From PALSA-612 sp963791225 (GTDB lineage Bacteria > Actinomycetota > Thermoleophilia > Gaiellales > Gaiellaceae): DNA of 64,000 nt. Position numbers and translations under genes: made by a program. Below the pieces are notes generated by a model. The model ran no database searches, was not told the DNA's origin, and saw only the letters and a program-made list of their open reading frames with translations. The stretch lies in contig CAWBRV010000003.1 of the NCBI GenBank assembly GCA_963791225.1, positions 310,001 through 374,000 on the forward strand, written 5' to 3'. This document shows positions 57,106 through 64,000 of this stretch, in pieces; positions within the stretch are counted from its first letter, which is position 1; every line of letters starts with the position of its first letter.

Positions 57106-57813
57106 CTAGGTGAAGACGTTGACGGCCCGCGCGATCACGAGGCCGATCACGACCAGCGAGACGATCGACTGCAACGACATCGTCAGCTTCGCCCAGGCGG
57201 TCATGGGCATGACGTCGGTCGGGCTGAACGCCGTGCTCGTCGTCACGCCGAGGATGAGGTAGTCGACGTAACGCGGCCGCCAGCCGGGCGGGGCGAGCTC
57301 CGGGTTCAGCTGCTGGGAGAAGGCGAAGTCGGGATACGGGCGCTCGTGCCGGTAGCGGGCGAGCGGGCCGCCGCTGTCGAGCAGCCAGTAGAGGAGGCCG
57401 AACGCGAGGCAGTTGCCGAGCCAGATCAGGACGCCCGAGGCGAGCAGCGTCGACGCCGACGTCGTCACCTTCCCTCCCTTGATCAGGTCCCTGACCAGCA
57501 CGGCCGTCGACACGAGGGCGATCGCGACGAGGAACACGACGAGCACGATCCCGACCTTGCGCAGCCATCTCGCGCGCCGCCCGATGTGCAACGGGTCGGC
57601 CGCGAGCAGGGCGACGAACAGCGCGATCTCGAACCCCGGGACGAGCCAGGGGTTGCCGATGGACTCACGGTGGGGCTGGGCGACGCGAAGCACGATCGTG
57701 AGCGCGATGTAGACGGAGATCGCGAGCGCGATCGGCCAGCGCGGCTCGAGATAGATCGGCTCGTCGTCTCCCTGCGAGCCCGCGGCCGGGCGATCGCCGG
57801 TTTCCGTCGCCAT
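57106..57813 (-). CDS. Four-to-five-helix membrane protein with ion-channel-like C-terminus
   Basis: 235 residues from ATG 57813. Helices at about 30-48 (ALAISVYIALTIVL), 60-78, 90-112 (VGIVLVVFLVAIALVSTAV) and 130-150. The C-terminal region DYLILGVTTSTAFSPTDVMP then TMSLQSIVSLVVIGLVIARA has the layout of a two-helix potassium-channel pore. The filter-like TTSTAFSPTD lacks the canonical T-V-G-Y-G, so conduction is doubtful. DUF1345-like proteins share this shape. It is divergent from the acyl-CoA synthetase gene. Confidence 0.65.
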   Translation of the reverse strand: MATETGDRPAAGSQGDDEPIYLEPRWPIALAISVYIALTIVLRVAQPHRESIGNPWLVPGFEIALFVALLAADPLHIGRRARWLRKVGIVLVVFLVAIALVSTAVLVRDLIKGGKVTTSASTLLASGVLIWLGNCLAFGLLYWLLDSGGPLARYRHERPYPDFAFSQQLNPELAPPGWRPRYVDYLILGVTTSTAFSPTDVMPMTAWAKLTMSLQSIVSLVVIGLVIARAVNVFT

Positions 57814-57951
57814 GCCTGGAACCGTACTCCGCTCCGTTCTGCGCGGTGCGGCGCTACGTAGATTGCGGCAGGCGAGGTCGTGGTGCGCCCCGATGATCGT
57901 CCTGACCTCGCAGCGCAGACTCGTGCCGAGCAGTCCCCGCGGAGGGCTGAA

Positions 57952-59697
57952 ATGGTTGTGCGCGGACACGATGGCGTCGATCGAGTGGGTGCTCCAGCAG
58001 AGGAGCCTCTGCCCTGGCTCAGGTTCTACGGGAGCGTGCCGACGACGATCGACTACCCGCAGGTCACGCTCTACGAGGCGGTGATGCGAACCGTGCGCCG
58101 CACGCCCGACGCGATCGCCTTCGACTTCCTCGGCCGCACGGCGACCTATCGCGAGCTGGGGGAGACGATCGACCGCTGTGCCGACGCGCTCGCCTCGCTC
58201 GGGCTCGAGGCCGGGGACCGGTTGACGATCGCGACCCCGACGTGCCCGCAGGGGGTGATCGCGTTCTATGCGGCGACCAAGCTCGGCGCGATGCCGTCGA
58301 TGATCCACCCGCTCTCGACGGGGGCCGAGATCGAGACGTATCTGAGCATCAGCGGGTCCCGCATCGCGCTGACGCTCGACGCCCTCTACGACCGGTTCGC
58401 CGAGGCGCGCGCGCGGACGGCGCTCGAGACGCTGATCCTGATGCGCATCCAGGACTACCTGCCCCCGTACAAGCGGCTCGGCTACTGGTGGACGCGGGCG
58501 CGCAAGTTCCCCGCCGTGCCGGCCGACGCCCCCGTCCGGTCGTGGGCCGGGCTCATGGGCGCGCAACACCCGCCGGTGCCGGCGGCGGACGTGGACACGA
58601 ATGCACCGGCGGCGATCCTGTACTCCGGCGGGACCACCGGGACGCCGAAGGGGATCGTCCTTTCACATCAGAACTTCATCAGCGAAGGGCTGCAGGTCGC
58701 GACGTGGGTGGGGCTAGGTGAGCACGACGTCGTCCTCGCGGTGCTGCCGATCTTCCACGGGTTCGGTCTCGGGGCGCTCGTCCACACGGCTTTCATGACG
58801 GGGGCGCGGGTCGTGATGGTGCCGCTCTTCAACCCGAAGGTCGTCGCCGGGCTGATCAGGACGAAGCGGCCGACCATGATGGCAGGCGTCCCGACGCTGT
58901 ACGAGGCGCTCTCGCGTGATCCCTCGCTGCGTCGAGCGAACCTGTCCTGCCTGCGTGCGGCGTTCTGCGGTGCGGACACGCTGACGCGACCCGTGAAGGA
59001 CGCCTTCGAGCAGCTCGTCCGCGAGCGCGGCGGGAACGTGACGTTGCTGGAGGGCTACGGGTTGACGGAGGCCGTGACGGCCGTCATCGGGACGCCGCTG
59101 CACGCCTACCGGGAAGGCAGTGTCGGCGTCCCTTTCCCGGACATGCGCGCGAAGATCTGCCGGCCCGGGACGGATCAGGAAATGCCGGCAGGCGAGGAGG
59201 GGGAGATCTGCGTCTCGGGCCCGGCGGTGATGCTCGGCTACCTCGACGACGCGGAGGCGACCGCGCACGCGCTCAGGGTGCACGCCGACGGCCGCGTCTG
59301 GCTGCACACCGAGGACCTGGGGAGGATGGACGAGGACGGGTTCTTCTACTTCACCGCTCGCCTCAAGCGGATGATCAAGTCCTCCGGCTTCAACGTCTAT
59401 CCGGCCCAGGTCGAGGCCGCGCTGTGTGAGCACCCGGCCGTGGTGAGCGCGTGCGTTGTCGGCGTCCCCGACGTGGCTCAGGGCCAGCGGGTCAAGGCGT
59501 TCGTCGTCACAGAGGGCACCGGTGATCCCGGGCCGCTCGCGGCCGAGCTGATCGACTTCTGCCGTGCCCGCCTGATCAAGTGGTCGTGCCCGCGTGAGGT
59601 CGAGTTCCGCACGGAGCTGCCGGTGACCCGGCTCGGCAAGATCGACTACACGGCGCTCGAGCGCGAGGCGCGCGCCCCGGCCGGAGCGCAGAGGTAG
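57952..59697 (+). CDS. Acyl-CoA synthetase / AMP-dependent ligase
   Basis: 581 residues from ATG 57952, chosen for the GGAGGG six bases upstream; GTG 57880 adds non-conserved residues. Adenylation motifs: ILYSGGTTGTPKGIVLSHQN (A3) at about 224, MAGVPTLYEALSRD, EGYGLTEAVTAVIG, WLHTEDLGRMDEDGFFYFT (A7) and KRMIKSSGFNVYPAQVE with a C-terminal Lys in TRLGKIDYTAL. It activates a fatty or aromatic acid as acyl-AMP and then a CoA thioester. Confidence 0.9.
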   Translation: MVVRGHDGVDRVGAPAEEPLPWLRFYGSVPTTIDYPQVTLYEAVMRTVRRTPDAIAFDFLGRTATYRELGETIDRCADALASLGLEAGDRLTIATPTCPQGVIAFYAATKLGAMPSMIHPLSTGAEIETYLSISGSRIALTLDALYDRFAEARARTALETLILMRIQDYLPPYKRLGYWWTRARKFPAVPADAPVRSWAGLMGAQHPPVPAADVDTNAPAAILYSGGTTGTPKGIVLSHQNFISEGLQVATWVGLGEHDVVLAVLPIFHGFGLGALVHTAFMTGARVVMVPLFNPKVVAGLIRTKRPTMMAGVPTLYEALSRDPSLRRANLSCLRAAFCGADTLTRPVKDAFEQLVRERGGNVTLLEGYGLTEAVTAVIGTPLHAYREGSVGVPFPDMRAKICRPGTDQEMPAGEEGEICVSGPAVMLGYLDDAEATAHALRVHADGRVWLHTEDLGRMDEDGFFYFTARLKRMIKSSGFNVYPAQVEAALCEHPAVVSACVVGVPDVAQGQRVKAFVVTEGTGDPGPLAAELIDFCRARLIKWSCPREVEFRTELPVTRLGKIDYTALEREARAPAGAQR

Positions 59698-59703
59698 TCG
59701 CAG

Positions 59704-62109
59704 ATGTCGGCCCGGCCGAGACCACGCGGCTCGATCGCCCCGTTCGCCGTCTGGGCGCTGTTCGGCATCGTCGCGGTCGAGGTCTTCGCCACCTACTCCC
59801 GGCTGCCCGCGCGGGAACTCTGGCGCGTGTCGGGCACGGGGTTGGAAGGCGGAGCGAGTCGCGTGCTCGTCTTCCTCGGCTACCCGGTCGCGCTCGTCGC
59901 GATCGCGATCCTGCTGCTCCTGCTCGACCGCCTGCCGACCCGGCGTCTGCGGCTGCTCGCACTGCTCTCGATCGGGTTGTGTACGGTCGGCTTCGCGTTC
60001 GTCAGGACCTCGAACTGGGACGCCCGGCCCGTGAACGCGATCGGGGCTGCAGGCGTCGTCCTTGCCCTCCTGCTCACGATCGCCGCCAGACGCTCACACG
60101 GACGTCCAACCCCCACCGGCTGGGATCGTGGTGACTGGATCCGCCTGGCCCTGGCCGCGGTCATGCTCGTGATCGCCGTTCCGGTGATGGCCGCCGACCT
60201 CGGCTTCTACCTCGACCGCGTCCCTGTGCTCGGCAGGCTCTACGAGACCGGGGCGATTCTCCACGAGCCCGGAGTGAAGGTCGCGCACGACGCCGTCCAT
60301 CACGGACACCACGAGGGAATGGACGGCGTCCTCTTCGTCTGGAGCGCACTGCTCCTGTGGCGCTGCCTGCCGACGGTCGCCAACCGGCGCCTGCGGGGCC
60401 TTTTCGGCGCATCTCTCTGCGTCCTGCTCTGCTACGGAGCCGCCGAGGCCTTCGGAGACTTCTGGCTCGAGCAGATCGTCAAACGAGGCTGGACGAACTG
60501 GACGTTCGACGTCTCCTATCCTGCGCTCACGCCGGCCTGGGGCATCCTCCTGGCCGCTTGCGCTGTGCTCTGGGCGGTCACGGTGTGGCCCGGCGTCCGT
60601 GGCCCGCGACCCCCGTCGGCGCACGCGCACGCCGGCCGGCTGGGCTTCGGGAGCCTGCTTGTGCTGATGCTGGTCGTCGGCGCCGCCTGGGCCGGCACGG
60701 CGGCGGCGGCCGGGCGGCCCGACATCGAGACCGTCGTCGTCTCACGTGACCAGGCCGGAATGCTCACGTTCGTGATCGGGTTCGCGGCTCCGGCCAGGCT
60801 GGACGCCGGGACGAAGATGGAGGTGATGCTCGACACCGACCGCGATTCGAGCACGGGGATCGAGGGAGGCGAGTACGCCCTCGACTACTCCTCGCCCGGA
60901 CACGGCGAGGCGCCGTATCCCTCGCTGTTCACAGCGCGAAACGGAGATTCGGTCGACTCGAGCCCGCACTCGCTTGTGTTCTCCTCCACGCCTCGCTCGG
61001 CCACGTTCCGGATCTCCGTCTACGACGTCGGCGACCCGGACGTGTTCGACTTCTGGGTGTTCGTCGAGCAGAACGGCGACCTGCTCGACACCGCGCCGAC
61101 GCACGTGATCATCTCGACGTACGCGCAGCCCTGGACCTATCCCACGGGCGGGGCACCGTCACCGGGGCAGGCCTATCCGGTCGACACCTACGAGGACCTG
61201 GCCGACGGGAGCCTGGAGACGTCGAACCTGCCCTGGCTCACGATCCTGCTGGTGCTGATCGGCGCCGGTGCCGTCCTTGGAATCGGGGGCTGGACCGTCG
61301 ACCGCATCCGCAAGCGGAGACGGCCACCGCCTGCGCCGGTCGTTGCGGCCGCACCGCCGGCCGGCACGAACGGCCACGGAAACGGAAACGGGAACGTGAC
61401 CGCTTCGGTCCTCGCGGGCTACTCGGGCGCTCCCGCGTGCGACCTCGAGCAGCAGCTCGTGCAGGCCCGGGCTCTGGCCGCCCGCCACGAGACGAAGAAG
61501 GCGCTCCGGCTGGCCGACCACGTGCGCGCCCGTGCGCTCGTGACGGCAGACGTGCCGGCGCTCGAGGAGGCGTGGGGTGTCGCCGCGGGGGTCTACCGCG
61601 AGTCCCACGGAAGGTCGCAGCAGAGGGCCGGGCGGCTTGCCTTCGACTGCCAGCAGAACGTCCGGTCGGTTTCGCGAGCTCAGGCCCTGGCCGTCGGGCA
61701 AACGTGGCGCGACCCGTTCCCGCCCGCGCGGCCGGCCGCGCCGCCGAGGAGCGGCCCGCCCTCGCTCCCGCTGAAGCTCCTGGAGGGCCACGACCTGGCT
61801 CGCGCTCTGCTCCTGTCGTTGCTCTTCTGTGCAGGCCTGGCGCTGGTCTACGCTCTCGAGGCTGGCTCTCTCCGAGCGCTGTCTGTGTGGGCGGCCGTCT
61901 GCGGTGTGTACTGGCTCCTGTTCGCGGTCCTCCAGGTGCGGTGGCGGCGGCAGGGGCGTGAGAAGTTCTGGAGGCCTGTCTATCCCACGGTGCTCCTCCT
62001 CTTCCTCTGCGCGAGCCTGTTCCTCCTGCCCTTGCTGCTCGTCCCGCGCTTCCGGAGGTGGCTGTTCGGGAACATGAAGCCAGGCCCGGCGAGAGCACGA
62101 GCGGTCTGA
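59704..62109 (+). CDS. 801-residue multidomain membrane protein, function unknown
   Basis: Nine or so hydrophobic segments in residues 1-335 (first at about 12-32). A His-rich loop (VKVAHDAVHHGHHEGMDG, residues about 195-213) may bind metal. Residues about 335-500 form an external domain with VEVMLDTDRDSSTGIEGGEY and ALDYSSPGHGEAPYPS, a Ca2+-binding-like pattern (D-x-D-x-D). After another helix (about 515-540) comes a low-complexity linker (GNGNGNV), a helical cytosolic part (DLEQQLVQARALAARHETKK) and three C-terminal helices. No single family was recognised. It lies six bases after the acyl-CoA synthetase, so it probably shares the transcript. Confidence 0.65.
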   Translation: MSARPRPRGSIAPFAVWALFGIVAVEVFATYSRLPARELWRVSGTGLEGGASRVLVFLGYPVALVAIAILLLLLDRLPTRRLRLLALLSIGLCTVGFAFVRTSNWDARPVNAIGAAGVVLALLLTIAARRSHGRPTPTGWDRGDWIRLALAAVMLVIAVPVMAADLGFYLDRVPVLGRLYETGAILHEPGVKVAHDAVHHGHHEGMDGVLFVWSALLLWRCLPTVANRRLRGLFGASLCVLLCYGAAEAFGDFWLEQIVKRGWTNWTFDVSYPALTPAWGILLAACAVLWAVTVWPGVRGPRPPSAHAHAGRLGFGSLLVLMLVVGAAWAGTAAAAGRPDIETVVVSRDQAGMLTFVIGFAAPARLDAGTKMEVMLDTDRDSSTGIEGGEYALDYSSPGHGEAPYPSLFTARNGDSVDSSPHSLVFSSTPRSATFRISVYDVGDPDVFDFWVFVEQNGDLLDTAPTHVIISTYAQPWTYPTGGAPSPGQAYPVDTYEDLADGSLETSNLPWLTILLVLIGAGAVLGIGGWTVDRIRKRRRPPPAPVVAAAPPAGTNGHGNGNGNVTASVLAGYSGAPACDLEQQLVQARALAARHETKKALRLADHVRARALVTADVPALEEAWGVAAGVYRESHGRSQQRAGRLAFDCQQNVRSVSRAQALAVGQTWRDPFPPARPAAPPRSGPPSLPLKLLEGHDLARALLLSLLFCAGLALVYALEAGSLRALSVWAAVCGVYWLLFAVLQVRWRRQGREKFWRPVYPTVLLLFLCASLFLLPLLLVPRFRRWLFGNMKPGPARARAV

Positions 62110-62116
62110 CGTCGAG

Positions 62117-62140
62117 CGTGCCTGGCACGTGCCTGGCACC
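62117..62140. repeat. Palindromic repeat array, locus 9
   Basis: Two direct GTGCCTGGCAC units just before the ROK gene start; the first overlaps CGTG at the 5' end. Confidence 0.88.
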
Positions 62141-62149
62141 ATTGCCGGC

Positions 62150-62869
62150 GTGAGTGCGATTCCGGACGATCCTCGCGTGCTGGCCGTCGACGTCGGCGGC
62201 TCGCACGTCAAGGTGCTCCTGAGCGACGGCAACGAACGGCGCCGGTTCCCGTCCGGGCCGGATCTCACCCCGCAGGAGATGGTCGCGGGCGTGCTCGACC
62301 TGACGAAGGACTGGCAGTACGACGTCGTCTCGGTGGGCGTCCCGAGCCAGGTCCGGGCGGGCCGCGTCGTCCACGACCCGGCCAACCTGGGCAAGGGCTG
62401 GGCCGGGTTCGACTTCGAGGGCGCGTTCGGCAAGCCGACGAAGGTCGTCAACGACGCGGCGATGCAGGCGCTCGGCAGCTACGACGGCGGCCGCATGCTC
62501 TTCCTCGGCTTCGGCACCGGCCTCGGCGCGGCGATGGTCATCGACGGGGTCCTGGAGCCGATGGAGCTCGCGCACATGCCCTACGGCAAGGGGACGTACG
62601 AGGACGTCGTCGGCGAGCGCGGCCTGGAGCGGCTCGGCAAGAAGCGCTGGCGGAGCGCCGTGGCCGAGGTGGTGAAGGAGTTCGTCGCCGCCCTCGAGCC
62701 CGACTACGTCGTCCTCGGCGGCGGCAACGCCAAGCTGCTCAGGGAGCTGCCGCCCGACGCGCGCCTGGGCGCGAACGAGAACGCCTTCCTCGGCGGCTTC
62801 CGGCTCTGGCGACCCCAGATGGGGCCAACAGAGCAGGGTGCGCTGTCCGGCCCCGCCGCGACGAGCTAG
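62150..62869 (+). CDS. ROK family protein, polyphosphate glucokinase-like
   Basis: 239 residues from GTG 62150; the frame from 62129 only reads repeat sequence. The phosphate loop is VLAVDVGGSHVKVLLSDG. Also GVPSQVRAGRVVHDPANLGKG, VVNDAAMQALGSYDGGRM, LFLGFGTGLGAAMVIDG and VVGERGLERLGKKRW. The size and motif set match PpgK-type glucokinases of actinobacteria, which use polyphosphate or ATP. It probably feeds glucose-6-phosphate to the pentose pathway (pgl nearby). Confidence 0.85.
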   Translation: MSAIPDDPRVLAVDVGGSHVKVLLSDGNERRRFPSGPDLTPQEMVAGVLDLTKDWQYDVVSVGVPSQVRAGRVVHDPANLGKGWAGFDFEGAFGKPTKVVNDAAMQALGSYDGGRMLFLGFGTGLGAAMVIDGVLEPMELAHMPYGKGTYEDVVGERGLERLGKKRWRSAVAEVVKEFVAALEPDYVVLGGGNAKLLRELPPDARLGANENAFLGGFRLWRPQMGPTEQGALSGPAATS

Positions 62870-62893
62870 CGCTGTCGCGACGAGCTAGCGCTG
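62857..62893. repeat. Tandem duplication at convergent stop codons
   Basis: The 18-base sequence CGCGACGAGCTAGCGCTG occurs twice with a period of 19 (62857-62874 and 62876-62893). Each copy contains GCTAGC, so each gives a stop codon for one of the two convergent genes. Confidence 0.7.
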
Positions 62894-63283
62894 CTGCGCG
62901 GTCCGCTTGCCGCGGCGGGCCTTGCGGTCGTCGATGTCGAAGACGATCTGCAGGATCCAGTTCACGAGCCAGATCACGATCGTCGCCCAGACCGCCGCCC
63001 AGAAGTCCTGGATCTTGAAGCCGGACACGATCCAGGAGGTCACGTAGAGCATGAGGATGTTGACGAGGAAGAGCGCGATGCCGAGCGTGAGCACGATCAG
63101 CGGGAGCGCCAGCAGCGTCACGATCGGCTTCAGGAGCAGGTTGACGGCGGCGAAGACGAGCGCGGCCAGGACGATCGTCCCGAAGTTGCCCGAGAAGTCG
63201 ATGCCCGAGATCAGCTCCTCGGCCGCCCAGAGGGCGACGATGTTGCAGAGCCACGAGTAGACGAGCCGGCGCGCGAGCCTCAT
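62885..63283 (-). CDS. Phage-holin-family (PF04020-type) membrane protein
   Basis: 132 residues from ATG 63283. Four hydrophobic segments: LVYSWLCNIVALWAAEEL, FGTIVLAALVFAAVNLLL, LALPLIVLTLGIALFLVNIL and FWAAVWATIVIWLVNWIL, in the layout of the YvlD/holin-4_2 family. These are common non-phage membrane proteins of unknown role. The tail KARRGKRTAQQR is basic. It is convergent with the ROK gene and divergent from pgl. Confidence 0.82.
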   Translation of the reverse strand: MRLARRLVYSWLCNIVALWAAEELISGIDFSGNFGTIVLAALVFAAVNLLLKPIVTLLALPLIVLTLGIALFLVNILMLYVTSWIVSGFKIQDFWAAVWATIVIWLVNWILQIVFDIDDRKARRGKRTAQQR

Positions 63284-63307
63284 CAGCACGAGCGTATCCT
63301 GCCTCGG

Positions 63308-63977
63308 ATGAGCGGGAACGCGTCTCGAGGTCGCGTCCGACGCGGCAGCCGCCGCGCGGGCCGCCGCGGACGTGATCGCAGAGAGGGTGCGTGCCGCCGT
63401 CGACGAGCGCGGCTCGTTCACGGTCGCGCTGTCCGGCGGGACGGCGCCGTTGCAGGCCTTCCGCCTGCTCGCGGACGCCGACGTGCCGTGGGAGGCGGTC
63501 GAGATCTTCCAGGTCGACGAGCGGGTCGCGCCGCCAGGCGACGACGATCGCAACCTGACCCACCTGGAGCAGTCGCTGCCGCCCGCGGCGGTCGCGCGGC
63601 TGCGCCCGATGCCGGTCGAGGCCGACGACCTCGAGGCAGCCGCCGCGGAGTACGCCGCGCTGCTGCCGGAGCGGCTCGATCTCGTGCACCTCGGGCTCGG
63701 GCCGGACGGGCACACGGCCTCGCTCGTGCCCGGCGACCCGGTGCTCGACGTCACGGACCGCGACGTCGCGGTCACCGGCGAGTACCAGGGTCGGCGGCGC
63801 ATGACGCTCACGTACCCGTGCATCGAGCGCGCTCGCGAGCTCGTCTGGCTCGTCACCGGCGAGTCGAAGGTGGAGCCGCTGCGGCTGATGCTGGCCGGCG
63901 ATCCGTCGATTCCCGCCGGCCGGGTCGCCGGACCGCCGTCGCTCGTGATCGCAGATCGTCCCGCAGTCGAGGGATAG
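63308..63977 (+). CDS. pgl: 6-phosphogluconolactonase, apparent frameshift at the start
   Basis: From GTG 63372 the frame reads VALSGGTAPLQAFRLL, IFQVDERVAPPGDDDRNLT (DERxVP-type), LVHLGLGPDGHTASLVPG and LTYPCIERARELVWLVTGES, the DevB/Pgl signatures. In frame upstream to about 63326 it continues RLEVASDAAAAARAAADVIA, the usual N-terminus, but no start lies there. ATG 63308 is in frame +2, so one extra base near 63315-63325 would join it. Alternatively translation starts at 63372 with a truncated N-terminus. It hydrolyses 6-phosphogluconolactone in the pentose phosphate pathway. Confidence 0.82.
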
Positions 63978-64000
63978 GAAAATGCGCTGCTGGCAGCGAT

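Noticed and set aside
62885..63283. Prophage remnant suggested by the holin-family gene
   Set aside because: PF04020-type proteins are widespread chromosomal membrane proteins, and no other phage gene is near.

Overview
The window comes from a very GC-rich bacterium, most likely an actinobacterium. It has many GTG and TTG starts, a CarD regulator, a DUF2469 gene, a DUF4081-type GNAT, a polyphosphate-glucokinase-like ROK gene and a tilS-hpt-ftsH-folPBK order. A soil Thermoleophilia-type lineage (Gaiellales/Solirubrobacterales) is my inference from overall character; no marker gene here proves it. I found no rRNA, tRNA, CRISPR array, transposase or phage module.

Layout. 0-9 kb: the end of a VanW-domain protein with a collagen-like tail, a thioesterase, a broken sirtuin gene, a diacylglycerol-kinase-like gene, deoD, a GNAT, and a solitary 935-aa membrane NACHT-type NTPase with its own promoter. 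7.5-21.3 kb is mainly housekeeping: tilS, hpt, ftsH, folP-folB-folK, DUF2469, coaX, an FAD monooxygenase, dusB, greA and lysS. 21.3-42.2 kb is a surface-polysaccharide region: flippase, sulfotransferase, glycosyltransferases, a seven-gene translationally coupled minus-strand operon for a nucleotide-activated sugar, asnB, a Wzz/tyrosine-kinase fusion, an O-antigen-ligase-like protein, a polysaccharide deacetylase and sugar epimerases. 42.3-50.7 kb is housekeeping and stress: clpC, radA, carD, ispD, a PHP phosphatase and ispF. 50.7-57 kb is a stretch of genes broken by single-base indels (mutY, an esterase, a cupin, a 2-hydroxyacid dehydrogenase, a secreted protein) around an intact msrA. 57-64 kb: a channel-like membrane protein, an acyl-CoA synthetase, an 801-aa multidomain membrane protein, a ROK glucokinase, a holin-family membrane protein and pgl.

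Three features stand out beyond the genes. (1) Nine intergenic arrays are built from an 11-bp palindromic unit, GTGCC[A/T]GGCAC. (2) A roughly 95-bp element occurs three times (ftsH 3' end and twice between asnB and 35.09 kb). Its outer stem differs in sequence in each copy but stays base-paired, which is covariation evidence for a structured RNA or hairpin element. (3) The greA leader holds a compact hairpin followed by seven T residues, right at the predicted transcription start.

About fifteen single-base frameshifts, mostly +1 G/C, fall in about ten genes, nearly all of them accessory, and spare nearly all essential ones. They are either real decay or uncorrected sequencing errors.
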